Source: Chrysomallon squamiferum (lineage: Eukaryota > Mollusca > Gastropoda > Neomphalida > Peltospiridae). Taken from it: 64,000 nt of DNA. The position numbers and the translations under genes were made by a program. The notes beneath the pieces were generated by a model. The model was not told where the DNA came from, made no database searches, and saw nothing but the letters and a program-made list of their open reading frames with translations. Positions 11,661 to 26,599 of this stretch are shown here, in pieces. Position 1 is the first letter of the stretch. Every line of letters starts with the position of its first letter. Where the stretch lies: contig CM022676.1 in assembly GCA_012295275.1 (NCBI GenBank), positions 9,763,586 through 9,827,585 of the forward strand. The letters run 5' to 3'.

Positions 11661-12240
11661 TCACCATCTGTAACCTACCAGTTGCATATTTGTCTGTGTG
11701 TCGTGTTGGTTATATGCATGTATGATGAGTTTTGTTTGTTTCTGTTTTGTATTGTCTATTCAGTGTATGTAAGTATGTCTGTGTGTGTATATATGTGTTT
11801 CATTATGGATTTGTGTGCATGTATATCTCCAAATGCTATCCACTCTGTCTATATTTGTGTGTGTGTGTGTGTATATATATATAGATAGATAGATAGATAG
11901 ATAGAGATATCTGTAAGAAAAACTGAAAACACTTTTATATGCAACAAAGTTCTTCAACGTTTTATTACTTGTAAGTTCGTTAGCGTACTTTCAGTGGTTA
12001 TATTGATTAATAAATGAAGTTGCTCTTTTGATTTTGTTAAATATTTATTTATATTAAGTTTTCACACTTTGAAATCAATCCTTTTTGGATCAAGCTTGTT
12101 TTCTTCATCTTGTGAATATGTGATGTTTTTAAAACTGCACATATGAAGGTAATATTTTTATGAGATGTAGACACTGGGATCTTAGTGTTACTTAGAGATG
12201 TTAGCATTTTGTTTATATTAATGAATGTGTGTCTTTCTCT
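11031..12240. other. Non-coding DNA with poly-T, CA, GT and GATA tracts
   Basis: Poly-T at about 11178-11202, CA 11275-11306, GT 11636-11660, GT/TA/GATA 11857-11905. No supported gene. Confidence 0.5.
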
Positions 12241-12264
12241 CTGAAGTTTTAATGTCTGTATTCT

Positions 12265-12363
12265 GTGTATGTTTGCGTGTGTGTGTGTTATCTGTGTGTA
12301 TGTGTGTGTTTGTGTGTGTGTGTGTTTGGGTGTGTATCTGTGTGTGTCTGTGTGTGTATCTGT

Positions 12364-12448
<85 letters not shown>

Positions 12449-12525
12449 TGTATATGAGTGTTTATTAGTGTGTGTTTTTGTGTGGGTGTGTCTGTGAGTA
12501 TGTGTGTGTGTGTCTGTGTGTGTGA
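12265..12525. repeat. GT microsatellite
   Basis: Pure GT core 12371-12447 within a longer interrupted GT tract. Confidence 0.9.
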
Positions 12526-12689
12526 TAAAATCCAAACATTCATTCAATCATTAATTTTAATAAAAGACAGACAAGTAAATGTATACATAAACACATATGC
12601 ATGTGCACACACACACACACATTGTATCATTATATAAACAGACATACTTTTTACAGAGCAACAAATAAACAAAGAAAAAGAGGAGAGAG

Positions 12690-12753
<64 letters not shown>
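12690..12753. repeat. GA microsatellite
   Basis: Pure GA run of about 60 bp followed by AAACCACCACACAC. Confidence 0.9.
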
Positions 12754-12757
<4 letters not shown>

Positions 12758-13094
12758 CCACCACACACACAAAAACAGTAAACAGATAAATAAAACACTA
12801 CGACTTCTAATCAAGTATTCATGTTACCAATACATATTCATTATATTCATAGCAACGGAATCAGTAACAGTATTTCAAACCAGTTACTGGCCCAGGATAA
12901 TAAAATGATTGCAAATGTGGTATCATCATGAGCTATCATCTTTCAGGATGATTAAGGTATAATCAATAAACATTTACATTTATTACATAAAGGTCTATGT
13001 CCTGTCAAAAATTTGTTTGATTTTTTATTTATATATATATATATTTTTTTTTTACTGTAGGGGAAAATATTTTAAAATGTTTTATTGCTGATAG

Positions 13095-13535
13095 CCATCT
13101 AATGAGAAATCTACGTGATATATATTTTATTATAATTATTCTTAATGAGAAATCTACGTGATATATATATATTTTAAATAATTATTCTTAATGAGAAATC
13201 TACATGATATATATTTTTAAATAATTATTCTTAATGAGAAATCTATGTGATATATATTTTTATTATAATTGTACTTAATACAATATAATCATAAATTCTG
13301 TTATATTTATACTTGATACAATATAATAATACATTCTGCTATATTTATACTTGATACAATATAATAACAAATTCTGTTATATTTATACTTAATACAATAT
13401 AATAACAAATTCTGCTATATTTATACTTAATACAATATAATAATAAATTCTGTATATATTTATACTTGATTCAATATAATAATAAATTGTTATATTTATA
13501 CTTGATACAATGTAATAACAAATTCTGTTACAAAG
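13095..13535. repeat. Two adjoining AT-rich tandem arrays
   Basis: First, AATGAGAAATCTACGTGATA recurs four times (about 13099, 13145, 13190, 13235). Then ATTTATACTTGATACAATAT with an AATAATAAATTCTGTTAT-like tail recurs about six to seven times to 13530, period about 45 bp. 12754-13095 and 13536-13735 are unremarkable unique DNA. Confidence 0.75.
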
Positions 13536-13739
13536 CTATCTGAAGTCATTGTGTAGGTACAGGTGCAGTCAAAATCATTATAGGTAACCTGATTTTTCAC
13601 CTATGTTAATATTTCACCTGTTTTTGTATCGTTATGAACAATCTAAGGGCTTTTTTGCTCTGTTGTAAACGATACTGTTGCATCATACAACACAGATGAA
13701 TGGATGATAGAATATACCAATGCACTATAGCTATCATGG

Positions 13740-14390
13740 GATTTCAAAATCCCCAAATATAGCTGCAGAAGTCAAAATGCCTAAATACAGCTGCAGAAGT
13801 CAAAATCCCTAAATACAGCTGCAGAAGTCAAAGTGTCAAAATACAGCTGCAGAAGTCAAAATCCCAAAATACAGCTGCAGAAGTCAAAATCCCTAAATAC
13901 AGCTGCAGAAGTCAAAGTGTCAAAATACAGCTGCAGAAGTCAAAATCCCTAAATACAGCTGTAGAAGTCAAAATCCCTAAATATAGCTCCAGAAGTCAAA
14001 ACCTCAAAATACAGCTGCAGAAGTCAAAATGTGTAAATACAGCTGCAGAAGTCAAAATGTGTAAATACAGCTGCAGCAGTCAAAATCCCCAAATATAGCT
14101 GCAGAAGTCAAAACCCCTAAATGTGTAAATACAGCTGCAGAAGTCAAAATGTGTAAATACAGCTGCAGCAGTCAAAATCCCCAAATATAGCTGCAGAAGT
14201 CAAAACCCCTAAATACAGCTGCAGAAGTCAAAATGTGTAAATATAACTGCAGAAGTCGAAATGTGTAAATATAGCTGCAGAAGTCACTAATCTCAAAATA
14301 CAGCTGCAGAAGTCAAAATGCGTAAATATAGCTGCAGAAGTCAAAATTCCTAAAAACAGCTGCAGAAGTCAAAATGGCAAAATGTACCTG
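13740..14390. repeat. 28-bp minisatellite centred on CAGCTGCAG, about 23 copies
   Basis: Consensus AAATACAGCTGCAGAAGTCA followed by AAATCCCT or AAATGTGT. Each unit has two overlapping palindromes, CAGCTG (an E-box) and CTGCAG. Repeats are directly abutting with no unique spacers. Confidence 0.9.
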
Positions 14391-14689
14391 AGAAATAATC
14401 TGGAGCATCTGACATAAGTTGAATTAATTTTTCTTCAAATTTTAAAAAAATAATTGTTTGTAGAATGACCTGACTCGTCATGAGGGTAAATCAACATTAT
14501 TTACCGATACGCTTGACTTAACACATTCTGTACTAAAGAAAAAGTTGAGAGAAAAAAAAAAATCAGGTGATCTTACTTGGCATGTATCCTACTTGTACAA
14601 AAGAGTTCAAGTGTAAATATGTTTGTGATCAGGTCATATGTTTATTGTTTGTTGTATGTCTGTTTATATCTTTCTATCTGTCCACCTTT

Positions 14690-15075
14690 GTAAGTGTATG
14701 TGTGTATGGATGTATGGATGTATGTATGGATGTATGTATGTATGTATGTATGTATGTATGAATGTATGTATGTATGTATGTTTGTATGTATGTATGTGTG
14801 TATGGATGTATGGATGTATGGATGTGTGTATGGATGTATGGATGTATGTATGTATGGATGTATGGATGTATGAATGTATGTATGTATGCATGAATGTATG
14901 TATGAATGTATGTATGTATGCATAAATGAGTTTATGTGTGCATGTGTGTGTATGTAACTATGTTTGTATGTATGAATGCATGAGTGTATGTCCACATGCC
15001 TGTACATATGGAAGTCTGTATGTATGGCATGGATGTATGCATGTTTGAATTTATACATGTATGTAGACATACCTG
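14690..15075. repeat. TATG/GATG tetranucleotide tract
   Basis: Interrupted TGTATGTATGGATG repeats. The M/Y/V/C-rich plus-strand and I/H/T-rich minus-strand frames are artefacts. Confidence 0.9.
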
Positions 15076-15600
15076 TAAGTATGTCTGATTAGACCCAGAA
15101 CATAGACAGTGTTCATAAATGCACTGACACAGGAAGAAGTGTATGTGTATGTGTTTTCATGTATGTGTATGGCAGTGTCTGTACATATAAAATGTTTTTA
15201 TACGGTTTTATATAAACACACACAGATCACAACACACACTACACACACACAACCACACACATATTATAGATAACACACATTACATGTAATATACAAAAGT
15301 TATTTTGTCAGCAGGATCATGTTTTTAAATACGTTTAACATATCGATCCTTGGGTTCAGGTGGAACCGAAGTTCATAGCATTTAGTAAATGATGTGGAAA
15401 GTGTGTTTAGATGTTTGAACACAGATGTATTCACTCTCATGTGTGTGTCTTTTTGTTCACCTTTCTCAGTGTGTGTGTATGTGTCATGTGTTTCAGTCAG
15501 GTGAGAAATGCAATTACATGCTTGAATGACACCTGCTGAAAGAGTCCACAAACTCCAGTTCCAACTCTGTTCATATATCATAGATAAGTTACAGGCAGAG
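15076..15600. other. Non-coding stretch
   Basis: Short CA run near 15220-15260; otherwise unique DNA. A 93-aa minus-strand frame has no recognisable domain and is not called. Confidence 0.4.
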
Positions 15601-15602
15601 GT

Positions 15603-16245
15603 TTTTAAGCTGTAATTGTTGGTTCGTTGAAAATAACTGTGTTTTAGTAATCATACAGAGCGTGAAAATAAGAATTAAAAATTAAAAATATCAATAAAAA
15701 TGTTAAAAATGAAGTGAAGTGAAGAATTTGTGTAAATAAATCTATATAAATCATTTATTCGTTATATTAGCAGTTGAAAAATATGAAGTTTTTAAACTGT
15801 AATTTTTAATTCATTAAAATAAATGTATTTTAGTAATCATACAGACTACAGAGGGTTAAAAAAAATAATAATAATAAAAATAAAAATGTTAAAAATGAAG
15901 TAACGTGAAGAATTTGTGTAAATAAATCTATATAAATCCACAGTTAAAAAAACCTGTATTAGCCTAAATATGAATTTTTTAAACTGTAATTTTTAATTCA
16001 TTAAAATAAATGTATTTTATTAATCATACAGAGTGTAAAACACAATAAAAAAATAAAAAAATTTCAATAAAAATGTTAAAAATGAAATAAAGTGAAGAAT
16101 TTGTATAAATAAATCTATATAAATCACATAGTTTAAAAAAAAACCTATATCAGCTAAAAAAATATGATAAAAAAAGTATTTTTAAAAAAAACCCTAAGGC
16201 TTATTATTCGATATATTAAAGTAAATGCATTTTTCCCTTTTATTA
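15603..16245. repeat. Tandem repeat, about 182 bp, three and a half copies
   Basis: Units begin TTTTTAAACTGTAATTTTTA, include AGTAATCATACAGA and AAAATGTTAAAAATGAA, and end GAATTTGTGTAAATAAATC; starts at about 15603, 15788 and 15974, with a partial copy near 16193. The second and third are most similar. Confidence 0.75.
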
Positions 16246-16600
16246 CTCTGTATATATATATATATATATTAATGCACATAAAATATGTGTATACGTGCAT
16301 GCAGTCGTGTGCGAGTGTGTGTGTGTGTGTGTGTGTTAATGAACATAAATGTCTGTTTATGGGAAAAGACCCTGGGGACCACGGTACCAGTCATGCCCAT
16401 TGTACATTTGTGCGGAGGGCTTCCTTCCAGGTGGGGGGGGGTTCAAAGAGAAACTATTAAGCTTGTAGGTGAAGGTATTACTATCAAAAGAATATATAAT
16501 TTTGAATTAGATGCAGTAATAAAGTTTAATTCAGAGTTATATGGATTTTTAAATTGTGTAACTCTGCATCTGCATTTCGAATGTTTTTTTTGTACAGTAT
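16246..16600. other. TA and GT tracts followed by a GC-richer patch
   Basis: TA 16250-16270, GT 16315-16336, then about 16355-16450 with balanced composition and a G9-G10 run near 16431-16441. Open frames cross it, but I recognise no product; it may be a decayed mobile element. Confidence 0.3.
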
Positions 16601-17030
16601 ATTACATTGTTGTTATCTTAGTTAAGTTGTTAACAATATTATAATACACTGTTGTTTGTTATTTTAATTTAGTCTTTAACAATATTATAATTCAGTGTGT
16701 TATTTTAATTTAGTCGTTAACAATATTATAATACAGTGTTATTTGTTATTTTAATTTAGTCTAACAATATTATAACAGTGTCATTTTGTTATTTTAATCA
16801 CATCTTTAAAAGTATTAAAACAGTGTTATTTGTTATTTTAATTGTCTTTAACAGTATTATAACAGTGTTATTTGTTATCTTAATTCTTTAACAATATTAT
16901 AACAGTGTTATTTGTTATCTTAACTCTTTAACAATATTATAACAGTGCTATTTGTTATTTTAATTCAAACATTAACAATATAACATAGTATTATGTTATT
17001 TTAATTAAGTCTGCAACAGTATTATACCAC
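16600..17030. repeat. AT-rich minisatellite, about 45-60 bp, around nine copies
   Basis: GTTATTTGTTATTTTAATT and TTTAACAATATTATAACAGT alternate in tandem. Later copies are shorter than the early ones. Confidence 0.75.
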
Positions 17031-17555
17031 TACTGTTACTACTATTACAACAACTACTACTACTACTACTACTACTACAACTACTACTATTACTTTTACT
17101 ACTACTACTACCACCAATAATATTTAAAAAAAAATAAGACTGGAAGAAAGATAAATAAAACAAAATTAATAAAACAAAATTATCTGTGATAAATTTTCCT
17201 TTTTTTTTCTCTCTCTCTCTCTTTTTTTTTGTTTTGTTTTCCACATTAACTTGGGGATTTCTGTCCAGTAACCTTTGACAAGGTAATACATACATCAGCT
17301 GAGAGCAAGTATGTAAAAAATTTATTTTTTGAATTTCTAACCATTTTTTTTTTTTATACTATTTTTTGATGTTAAGTTCTGTTAGAAATGTACAGATTGC
17401 CAAAAGAAAGTTTTTAAGGTACACGTTTTGCCAAGGAAAGTTTATAAAGAATATATTTAGAATTTCTGTTTGCACATTAAAAGAATTTTAAAAATATTTA
17501 ACATGTTAAGAGTTTAGTTTCAAATGTAGGTATCCTGAAATTAAGATTGTACATT

Positions 17556-17586
<31 letters not shown>

Positions 17587-18028
17587 GTAGTAGTAGTAGT
17601 ATGTTATGATTCTGTTTTTTTTGTTTGTTTTTTTTTTTTTTTTTTTTATTTGTTCTATTTTGTAAAGATGTAGACATAAATAAAATTATCAGCAGCAACA
17701 ATAATAGTAATAAAAATAAAACAGATATTCACCAAAAAAAAAAAGAGGATTATATTTTGTTTATTATTAAGTCAAAATATCAAACAAATTCTTGAAAATA
17801 TGTCACGTATTTCCAGTTTTGCTACATATTTACATACATACAGTCCCTGGCGATTTTTAATTTCCTCATCTCTTAGTTTCTGAAGGAACGTTCGTTCCCA
17901 TGGTGATGGAAGAAAGTGGGAAGTAAATATTGTTATTTGTCTCATTTTGTCAGTTGTAGTGTAAAATGTGTCAGAAATCATTAGTGTCGCTAGGGGACGT
18001 CTCCAGAGTGAGGTCTAGATTTAGTAGC
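17031..18028. other. Non-coding stretch with ACT and TAG trinucleotide tracts
   Basis: ACT repeat 17030-17115, ATTT repeat 17550-17585, poly-T 17629-17647. Nothing coding recognised. Confidence 0.45.
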
Positions 18029-20877
18029 AACTAATAAAGTGTATGTCATACAGTATATTCAAATACTGAGACAGCTAATAAAGTATATGTCATATGATAT
18101 ATTCAAATACTGAGACAGCTAATAAAGTATATGTCATATGATATATTCAAATACTGAGACAGCTAATAAAGTATATGTCATATGATATATTCAAATACTG
18201 AGACACCTAATAAAGTGTATGTCATACAGTATATTCAAATACTGAGACAGCTAATAAAGTGTATGTCATACGATATATTCAAATACTGAGACAGCTAATA
18301 AAGTATATGTCATATGATATATTCAAATACTGAGACAGCTAATAAAGTATATGTCATATGATATATTCAAATACTGAGACAGCTAATAAAGTGTATGTCA
18401 TATGATATATTCAAATACTGAGACACCTAATAAAGTGTATGTGTGTCATACGATATATTCAAATACTGAGACACCTAATAAAGTGTATGTGTGTCATACG
18501 ATATATTCAAATACTTAGACACCTAATAAAGTGTATGTCATACGATATATTCAAATACTTAGACAGCTAATAAAGTATATGTGTGTCATACGATATATTC
18601 AAATACTTAGACAGCTAATAAAGTATATGTGTGTCATACGATATATTCAAATACTTAGACAGCTAATAAAGAGTATGTGTGTCATACGATATATTCAAAT
18701 ACTGAGACAGCTAATAAAGTGTATGTGTGTCATACGATATATTCAAATACTGAGACAGCTAATAAAGTGTATGTCATACGATATATTCAAATACTGAGAC
18801 AGCTAATAAAGTGTATGTCATACGATATATTCAAATACTGAGACAGCTAATAAAGTGTATGTCATACAGTATATTCAAATACTGAGACAGCTAATAAAGT
18901 ATATGTGTGTCATACGATATATTCAAATACTGAGACAGCTAATAAAGTGTATGTCATACAGTATATTCAAATACTGAGACAGCTAATAAAGTGTATGTCA
19001 TACAGTATATTCAAATACTGAGACAGCTAATAAAGTGTATGTCATATGATATATTCAAATACTGAGACAGCTAATAAAGTATATGTGTCATACGATATAT
19101 TAAAATACTGAGACAGCTAATAAAGTGTATGTCATACAGTATATTCAAATACTGAGACAGCTAATAAAGTGTATGTCATACAGTATATTCAAATACTGAG
19201 ACAGCTAATAAAGTGTATGTCATACAGTATATTCAAATACTGAGACAGCTAATAAAGTGTATGTCATATGATATATTCAAATACTGAGACAGCTAATAAA
19301 GTGTATGTCATACAGTATATTCAAATACTGAGACAGCTAATAAAGTGTATGTCATACAGTATATTCAAATACTGAGACACCTAATAAAGTGTATGTCATA
19401 CAGTATATTCAAATACTGAGACAGCTAATAAAGTGTATGTCATATGATATATTCAAATACTGAGACACCTAATAAAGTGTATGTCATATGATATATTCAA
19501 ATACTGAGACAGCTAATAAAGTGTATGTCATACAGTATATTCAAATACTGAGACACCTAATAAAGTGTATGTCATATGATATATTCAAATACTGAGACAG
19601 CTAATAAAGTGTATGTCATATGATATATTCAAATACTGAGACACCTAATAAAGTGTATGTCATATGATATATTCAAATACTGAGACAGCTAATAAAGTGT
19701 ATGTCATATGATATATTCAAATACTGAGACAGCTAATAAAGTGTATGTCATACAGTATATTCAAATACTGAGACAGCTAATAAAGTGTATGTCATATGAT
19801 ATATTCAAATACTGAGACACCTAATAAAGTGTATGTCATATGATATATTCAAATACTGAGACAGCTAATAAAGTGTATGTCATATGATATATTCAAATAC
19901 TGAGACAGCTAATAAAGTGTATGTCATACAGTATATTCAAATACTGAGACAGCTAATAAAGTGTATGTCATATGATATATTCAAATACTGAGACACCTAA
20001 TAAAGTGTATGTCATATGATATATTCAAATACTGAGACAGCTAATAAAGTGTATGTCATACAGTATATTCAAATACTGAGACACCTAATAAAGTGTATGT
20101 CATATGATATATTCAAATACTGAGACAGCTAATAAAGTGTATGTCATACAGTATATTCAAATACTGAGACAGCTAATAAAGTGTATGTCATATGATATAT
20201 TCAAATACTGAGACAGCTAATAAAGTGTATGTCATATGATATATTCAAATACTGAGACAGCTAATAAAGTGTATGTCATACGATATATTCAAATACTAAG
20301 ACAGCTAATAAAGTGTATGTCATATGATATATTCAAATACTGAGACAGCTAATAAAGTGTATGTCATATGATATATTCAAATACTGAGACAGCTAATAAA
20401 GTGTATGTCATACGATATATTCAAATACTGAGACAGCTAATAAAGTGTATGTCATATGATATATTCAAATACTGAGACAGCTAATAAAGTATATGTCATA
20501 CAGTATATTCAAATACTGAGACAGCTAATAAAGTGTATGTCATATGATATATTCAAATACTGAGACAGCTAATAAAGTATATGTCATATGATATATTCAA
20601 ATACTGAGACAGCTAATAAAGTGTATGTCATATGATATATTCAAATACTGAGACAGCTAATAAAGTATGTGTCATACGATATATTCAAATACTGAGACAT
20701 CTAATAAAGTATATGTCATACAGTATATTCAAATACTTAGACACCTAATAAAGTGTATGTCATACAATATATTCAAATATTGAGATGCCTAATCAAGTGT
20801 ATGTCATACAGTATATTCAAATACTTAGACACCTAATAAAGTATATGTCATACAGTATATTCAAATACTTAGACACC
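18029..20877. repeat. 44-bp satellite array, about 64 copies
   Basis: Consensus halves are CTAATAAAGTGTATGTCATA and YGATATATTCAAATACTGAG, then ACAG or ACAC. Variants: CATATGATAT, CATACAGTAT and CATACGATAT; GACAGC or GACACC; some units are 48 bp with an extra GTGT. Around 19590-20000 variants recur in a four-monomer order, a higher-order repeat. Nearly every unit has AATAAA followed directly by a GT-rich stretch. Near-identical central units and more diverged edges suggest expansion by unequal exchange or replication slippage. Confidence 0.95.
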
Positions 20878-20879
20878 TC

Positions 20880-21009
20880 TCTAGGTCTCTCTCTTCTTTC
20901 TCTCCTTCACTTTCTTTTCATCCTTCTGTCTCTCGTCTTTTTCACACTTTCCCTCATTTACTCTCTCCATCTTTCTTACATCCACATCCAAAATCTTTAT
21001 GTCTCTTCC

Positions 21010-21091
<82 letters not shown>

Positions 21092-21300
21092 GTTCATTGT
21101 TCCGTAGCTCTAATTCTGAATAATAATAAAAATAAAAATAACAATAATAATAATAAAAAAATAATAATAACAGACAATAATAATAATAAAATAAATAATA
21201 ATAACAGTAAATAATAACACATAATAACAATAATAACAGTAAATAATAACAATAATAAGAATAATAACAGTAAATAATAATAATAATAAAAATCTTCATG
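20880..21300. repeat. CT microsatellite with conserved 5' flank, then AAT repeats
   Basis: CCACATCCAAAATCTTTAT at 20979-21000 precedes a CT run (about 21014-21088), followed by AATAAT/AACAGT-type repeats to 21290. The same flank precedes the CT run at 44030. Confidence 0.8.
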
Positions 21301-22100
21301 GTATTCTCTTCTTATTGTGTTTTTGTGCTAACATAAACACCTGTTGCATCATTAATGACCTACCTGAATTAAAGTGTATACGTATTGTTATTCTTTTATA
21401 ATACAGTAGCACAACATCACATAAAGCAGCTGCAGATGTATAAACTATAACATGGTTTTGAAGAATAAAGTTATCTCAGTTATTGTGAAAATAGGACAGA
21501 TCTATTTTAATCGAATAATATTTTATTAAAAAAAAAAATTACTGACAGATTTAACTGTGAAAGTATGGAAGTTAAAACCAATATTTGGTACGTATAAAAA
21601 AAAAAAATATATATATATATTTTAGTTTAATAATATTTCATTAAAATAATACTAATGTTTTTTAACTGTGTGAATATAAAAGTTAATATCTGCAAAAATA
21701 AGATAACTTTGTCTATTTGTTTCTTTCTTTTCTTTTTTTTGTCTCTCTCTCTCAGTGACTATATATATATATATTTTTGTTTTTTTTCCTTTTTTCTGTC
21801 ATTCTGGCATAGCAGTTCTCATTTTTAGTCTGTTAGTTTTTGATTGTCCATACATATATATATATATCTATGTATGTATGTATGTATGTATGCATGTAGT
21901 TTCATATATAATTGTATATTTCGTATTAAAGGTAATTAACATTGTTGTAGTTATTATAAACAGTTTATATATATTACTGTATTTGTGTGTGTGCAAGTTG
22001 TATTTGTATGAACTGTTCCTTTGTGTCTAATGGCATCGCTATTCACTCTTTCATTCACATCAGTTCATTAACATACAAATTACAGAATACAAATCGATTA
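21301..22100. other. AT-rich non-coding stretch
   Basis: TA and TATG runs at 21608-21622, 21757-21775 and 21852-21895. No gene supported. Confidence 0.45.
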
Positions 22101-22119
22101 GTTAATAGTTCTCTTTATT

Positions 22120-22350
22120 TTTCTCTGAATCTTTCTCTCTGTCTCTTGGTCTATATTTCTGTCTTTCAGTTTCATGATTTACTTTGTCTTTTTTTTCATT
22201 TTCTTTCTTCTTTCTTTTTTCTTATTTTCTTTCTTATTTTGTTTCTCTTTTTTATTTTCCTTGTTTTTTCTTTTTATTTATTTGTGTTATTCTGCTTTTC
22301 TTTTTTTGCCTCTCTCTTTCTCTCTCTGTCTCTCTCTCACTTTCCATACA

Positions 22351-22409
<59 letters not shown>

Positions 22410-22411
22410 TC

Positions 22412-22450
<39 letters not shown>
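22120..22450. repeat. T-rich and CT-rich tract
   Basis: TTTC-rich DNA to 22310, then CT runs about 22357-22403 and 22414-22447. Long S/L and F frames here are artefacts. Confidence 0.85.
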
Positions 22451-22454
<4 letters not shown>

Positions 22455-22899
22455 GTTTGTCTTGTTATTATTATCCTGTACTTACGACACTGTTACAGGT
22501 CACTGAATATGTGTCTTTAATCTTTGTAACGCAAATGTTCGTTACGCTCTACTTAACATAAATTCACTGTGGCTTAACAGGGTACAGAAGTGACTTCAGA
22601 AAAATAATCTTAAACACAAGCAGGAATCAACTTCCTTAATACGATATCCTACAACTCTGTAATGCTTTTATTTTTTTTACCTCATTTCTTTCATTTCTTT
22701 CTTATTTTTTTTTCTTTTGTCTTCTTCTTCTTATTTTTTTTATCACAGACACACACACAGACACACAAATGTACTTTAATTTTTTTTTTTTTTTTTTTTT
22801 TACTGTTGGGAAGTTTAACTTGAATGCAGATATGTTTTGCTCGACATTTCGTTACAAATAAACACTGCAGATGCTTTGTTGTTGCCTGATTGAAAGGGT

Positions 22900-24480
22900 G
22901 TCAGGTAAGAATCAGTTTATACCTGTATTTCTCAACTTAGATTTATATACAACGTTAAAAAGCTGAAAAATATTAATTAATTCAGGTGTTACGATGTTGA
23001 TATCATTTTTCAGGTATAAAAATCTACTTCGTTCACATACAAAGACATTAATATGGTTTCCAGGTTATATTATAGATATAATAATAAATATTTAAATTCA
23101 TGAAATTAATTTACATCTCATTATTTTAAAAACTAAATATGATTTTTGATTTTATACCTGAGAATGATAATAATAACATCATGACACCTGAATTAACTAA
23201 CATGAAATATTGAAAGTATTAAATATATATTTTAATACATATGTTATAGATATTATACTTGGAAGAGCATATGTGAATAAATTTTAATTAATTATTTATT
23301 GTTTCAGACTGTTAAGACATAAATATAGATCAGCTACCTGGAAATATAATACTTGAATTAATTAATATTTTGGGGTTTTGTTTTGTTTTGTTTACCTGTA
23401 ATATGAAGGAAGAATGAACTTATACCTGAATGAAGTGAAAAAAATTTAAATATCTCAATATCAGAATTAATTAAATCGATTTCAAAGTATCTAAAAATGA
23501 AAGAACCTGTATTAAATTAAATATTCATGATTTTTGTTATAATGTCAACAAAATTAACATATTAGTATTTCAAATTTGAATTAATTAGATTTTTATGAAT
23601 TATTGTGATTATAAAGGTTAATTTATTACCAACACAGAATACACCACTGATATTTAGAAATTAAAATACCTGAATTAATGTAAGTGTATGTATATTAATG
23701 TATATGTAAAAGAACATTTTCTACCTGGGATATTAAATTAATATATTAGTCAAGTTTTATGAGTTACCTCTGATGCCCCAAAAAGTCATATTATTATACA
23801 CCTGAAAATAAAATTAATATTTGAGTATATGAATCAAAAATTATTTATGATGTCTGTTATACAAAGGCATATTTGATACCTGTAGGAGAAATTAACATCT
23901 CAATGCCTGAATTCATCAAGTTTATCAGCCAACTTTGACTTAGAGGTGTATTTAAATACCTGGAAATTTAAACATCTATTCATATTTATATATATATTTA
24001 TATTCTTTTTAATATCTTCAAGGTTTCTTGTTACACAAACGTTAAACTGAAAATGAAATTGATACCTGAACTGTTGATGTTTATGGGTCACTTACAATTT
24101 TGGAAATTTAAATATCTATTTATATTTAATTTTATATATATATATTTTTTTAATATCTGTAAGGTTACGTGTTATACAAAGGTTATACCTGAATGTGAAA
24201 TTAACAGATAAATACCTGAAATGCTGAATTTTTAATGGATCCCTTCTGATATAAAGGTGTATTTGATACCTGGAAATTTATATTCATGTTTAATTTATTT
24301 ACATTTACAAGGATCACCTGTCACATTAAGAAAAAAAAAAAAAATGAAATCAACACAGAAATATCTGAACTACTTAGTTTTATATGTTACCTGAGATTTG
24401 CAAAAAATTGTATAATTTCTTTTGATTCTGTTTACCTTGAAATAGAAAAGAAATATGTCGATTATAGTGACTTATATGTG
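22900..24480. repeat. Strongly diverged tandem array rich in ACCTG motifs
   Basis: GATACCTG or ATACCTGAA followed by AAATTAAT recurs every 80-180 bp, often with TTTATGxGTTACCT and ATAAAGGTGTATTTGATACC. The best pair is around 23940-24100 and 24100-24270 (GGAAATTTAAATATCTATT). 22451-22900 before it is unique, with a poly-T tract at 22780-22800. Confidence 0.5.
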
Positions 24481-26400
<1,920 letters not shown>

Positions 26401-26404
26401 GTTA

Positions 26405-26560
26405 TTCTGCAAGAAGTGATAACACCCACCCCCACACCACACCACACCACCCACAAGAGAATGTTAGACACTGTATTACTCCAGTAGGTGCTGCTTCCTG
26501 TGATGGGGGGTTGATGGTGGAGGGGGAGGGGCAGAGCAGCTACTAGTTTAGTTGATTTGA
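26405..26560. other. GC-rich island with C-rich and G-rich runs
   Basis: ACCACACCACACCACCC on one side and GATGGGGGGTTGATGG and AGGGGGAGGGG on the other, about 90 bp apart. It stands out from an AT-rich background. It could be a promoter, an upstream non-coding exon of the receptor, or a G-quadruplex-forming element; nothing here decides. Confidence 0.35.
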
Positions 26561-26599
26561 GCTGTTTTTAGTTTTGGCAGCAAGTTTTTTAATTATGCA

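Noticed and set aside
13740-14390. CRISPR-like 28-bp repeats
   Set aside because: No spacers; simple minisatellite.
18029-20877. CRISPR-like array
   Set aside because: Units abut directly with no unique spacers, and the DNA is clearly from an animal genome.
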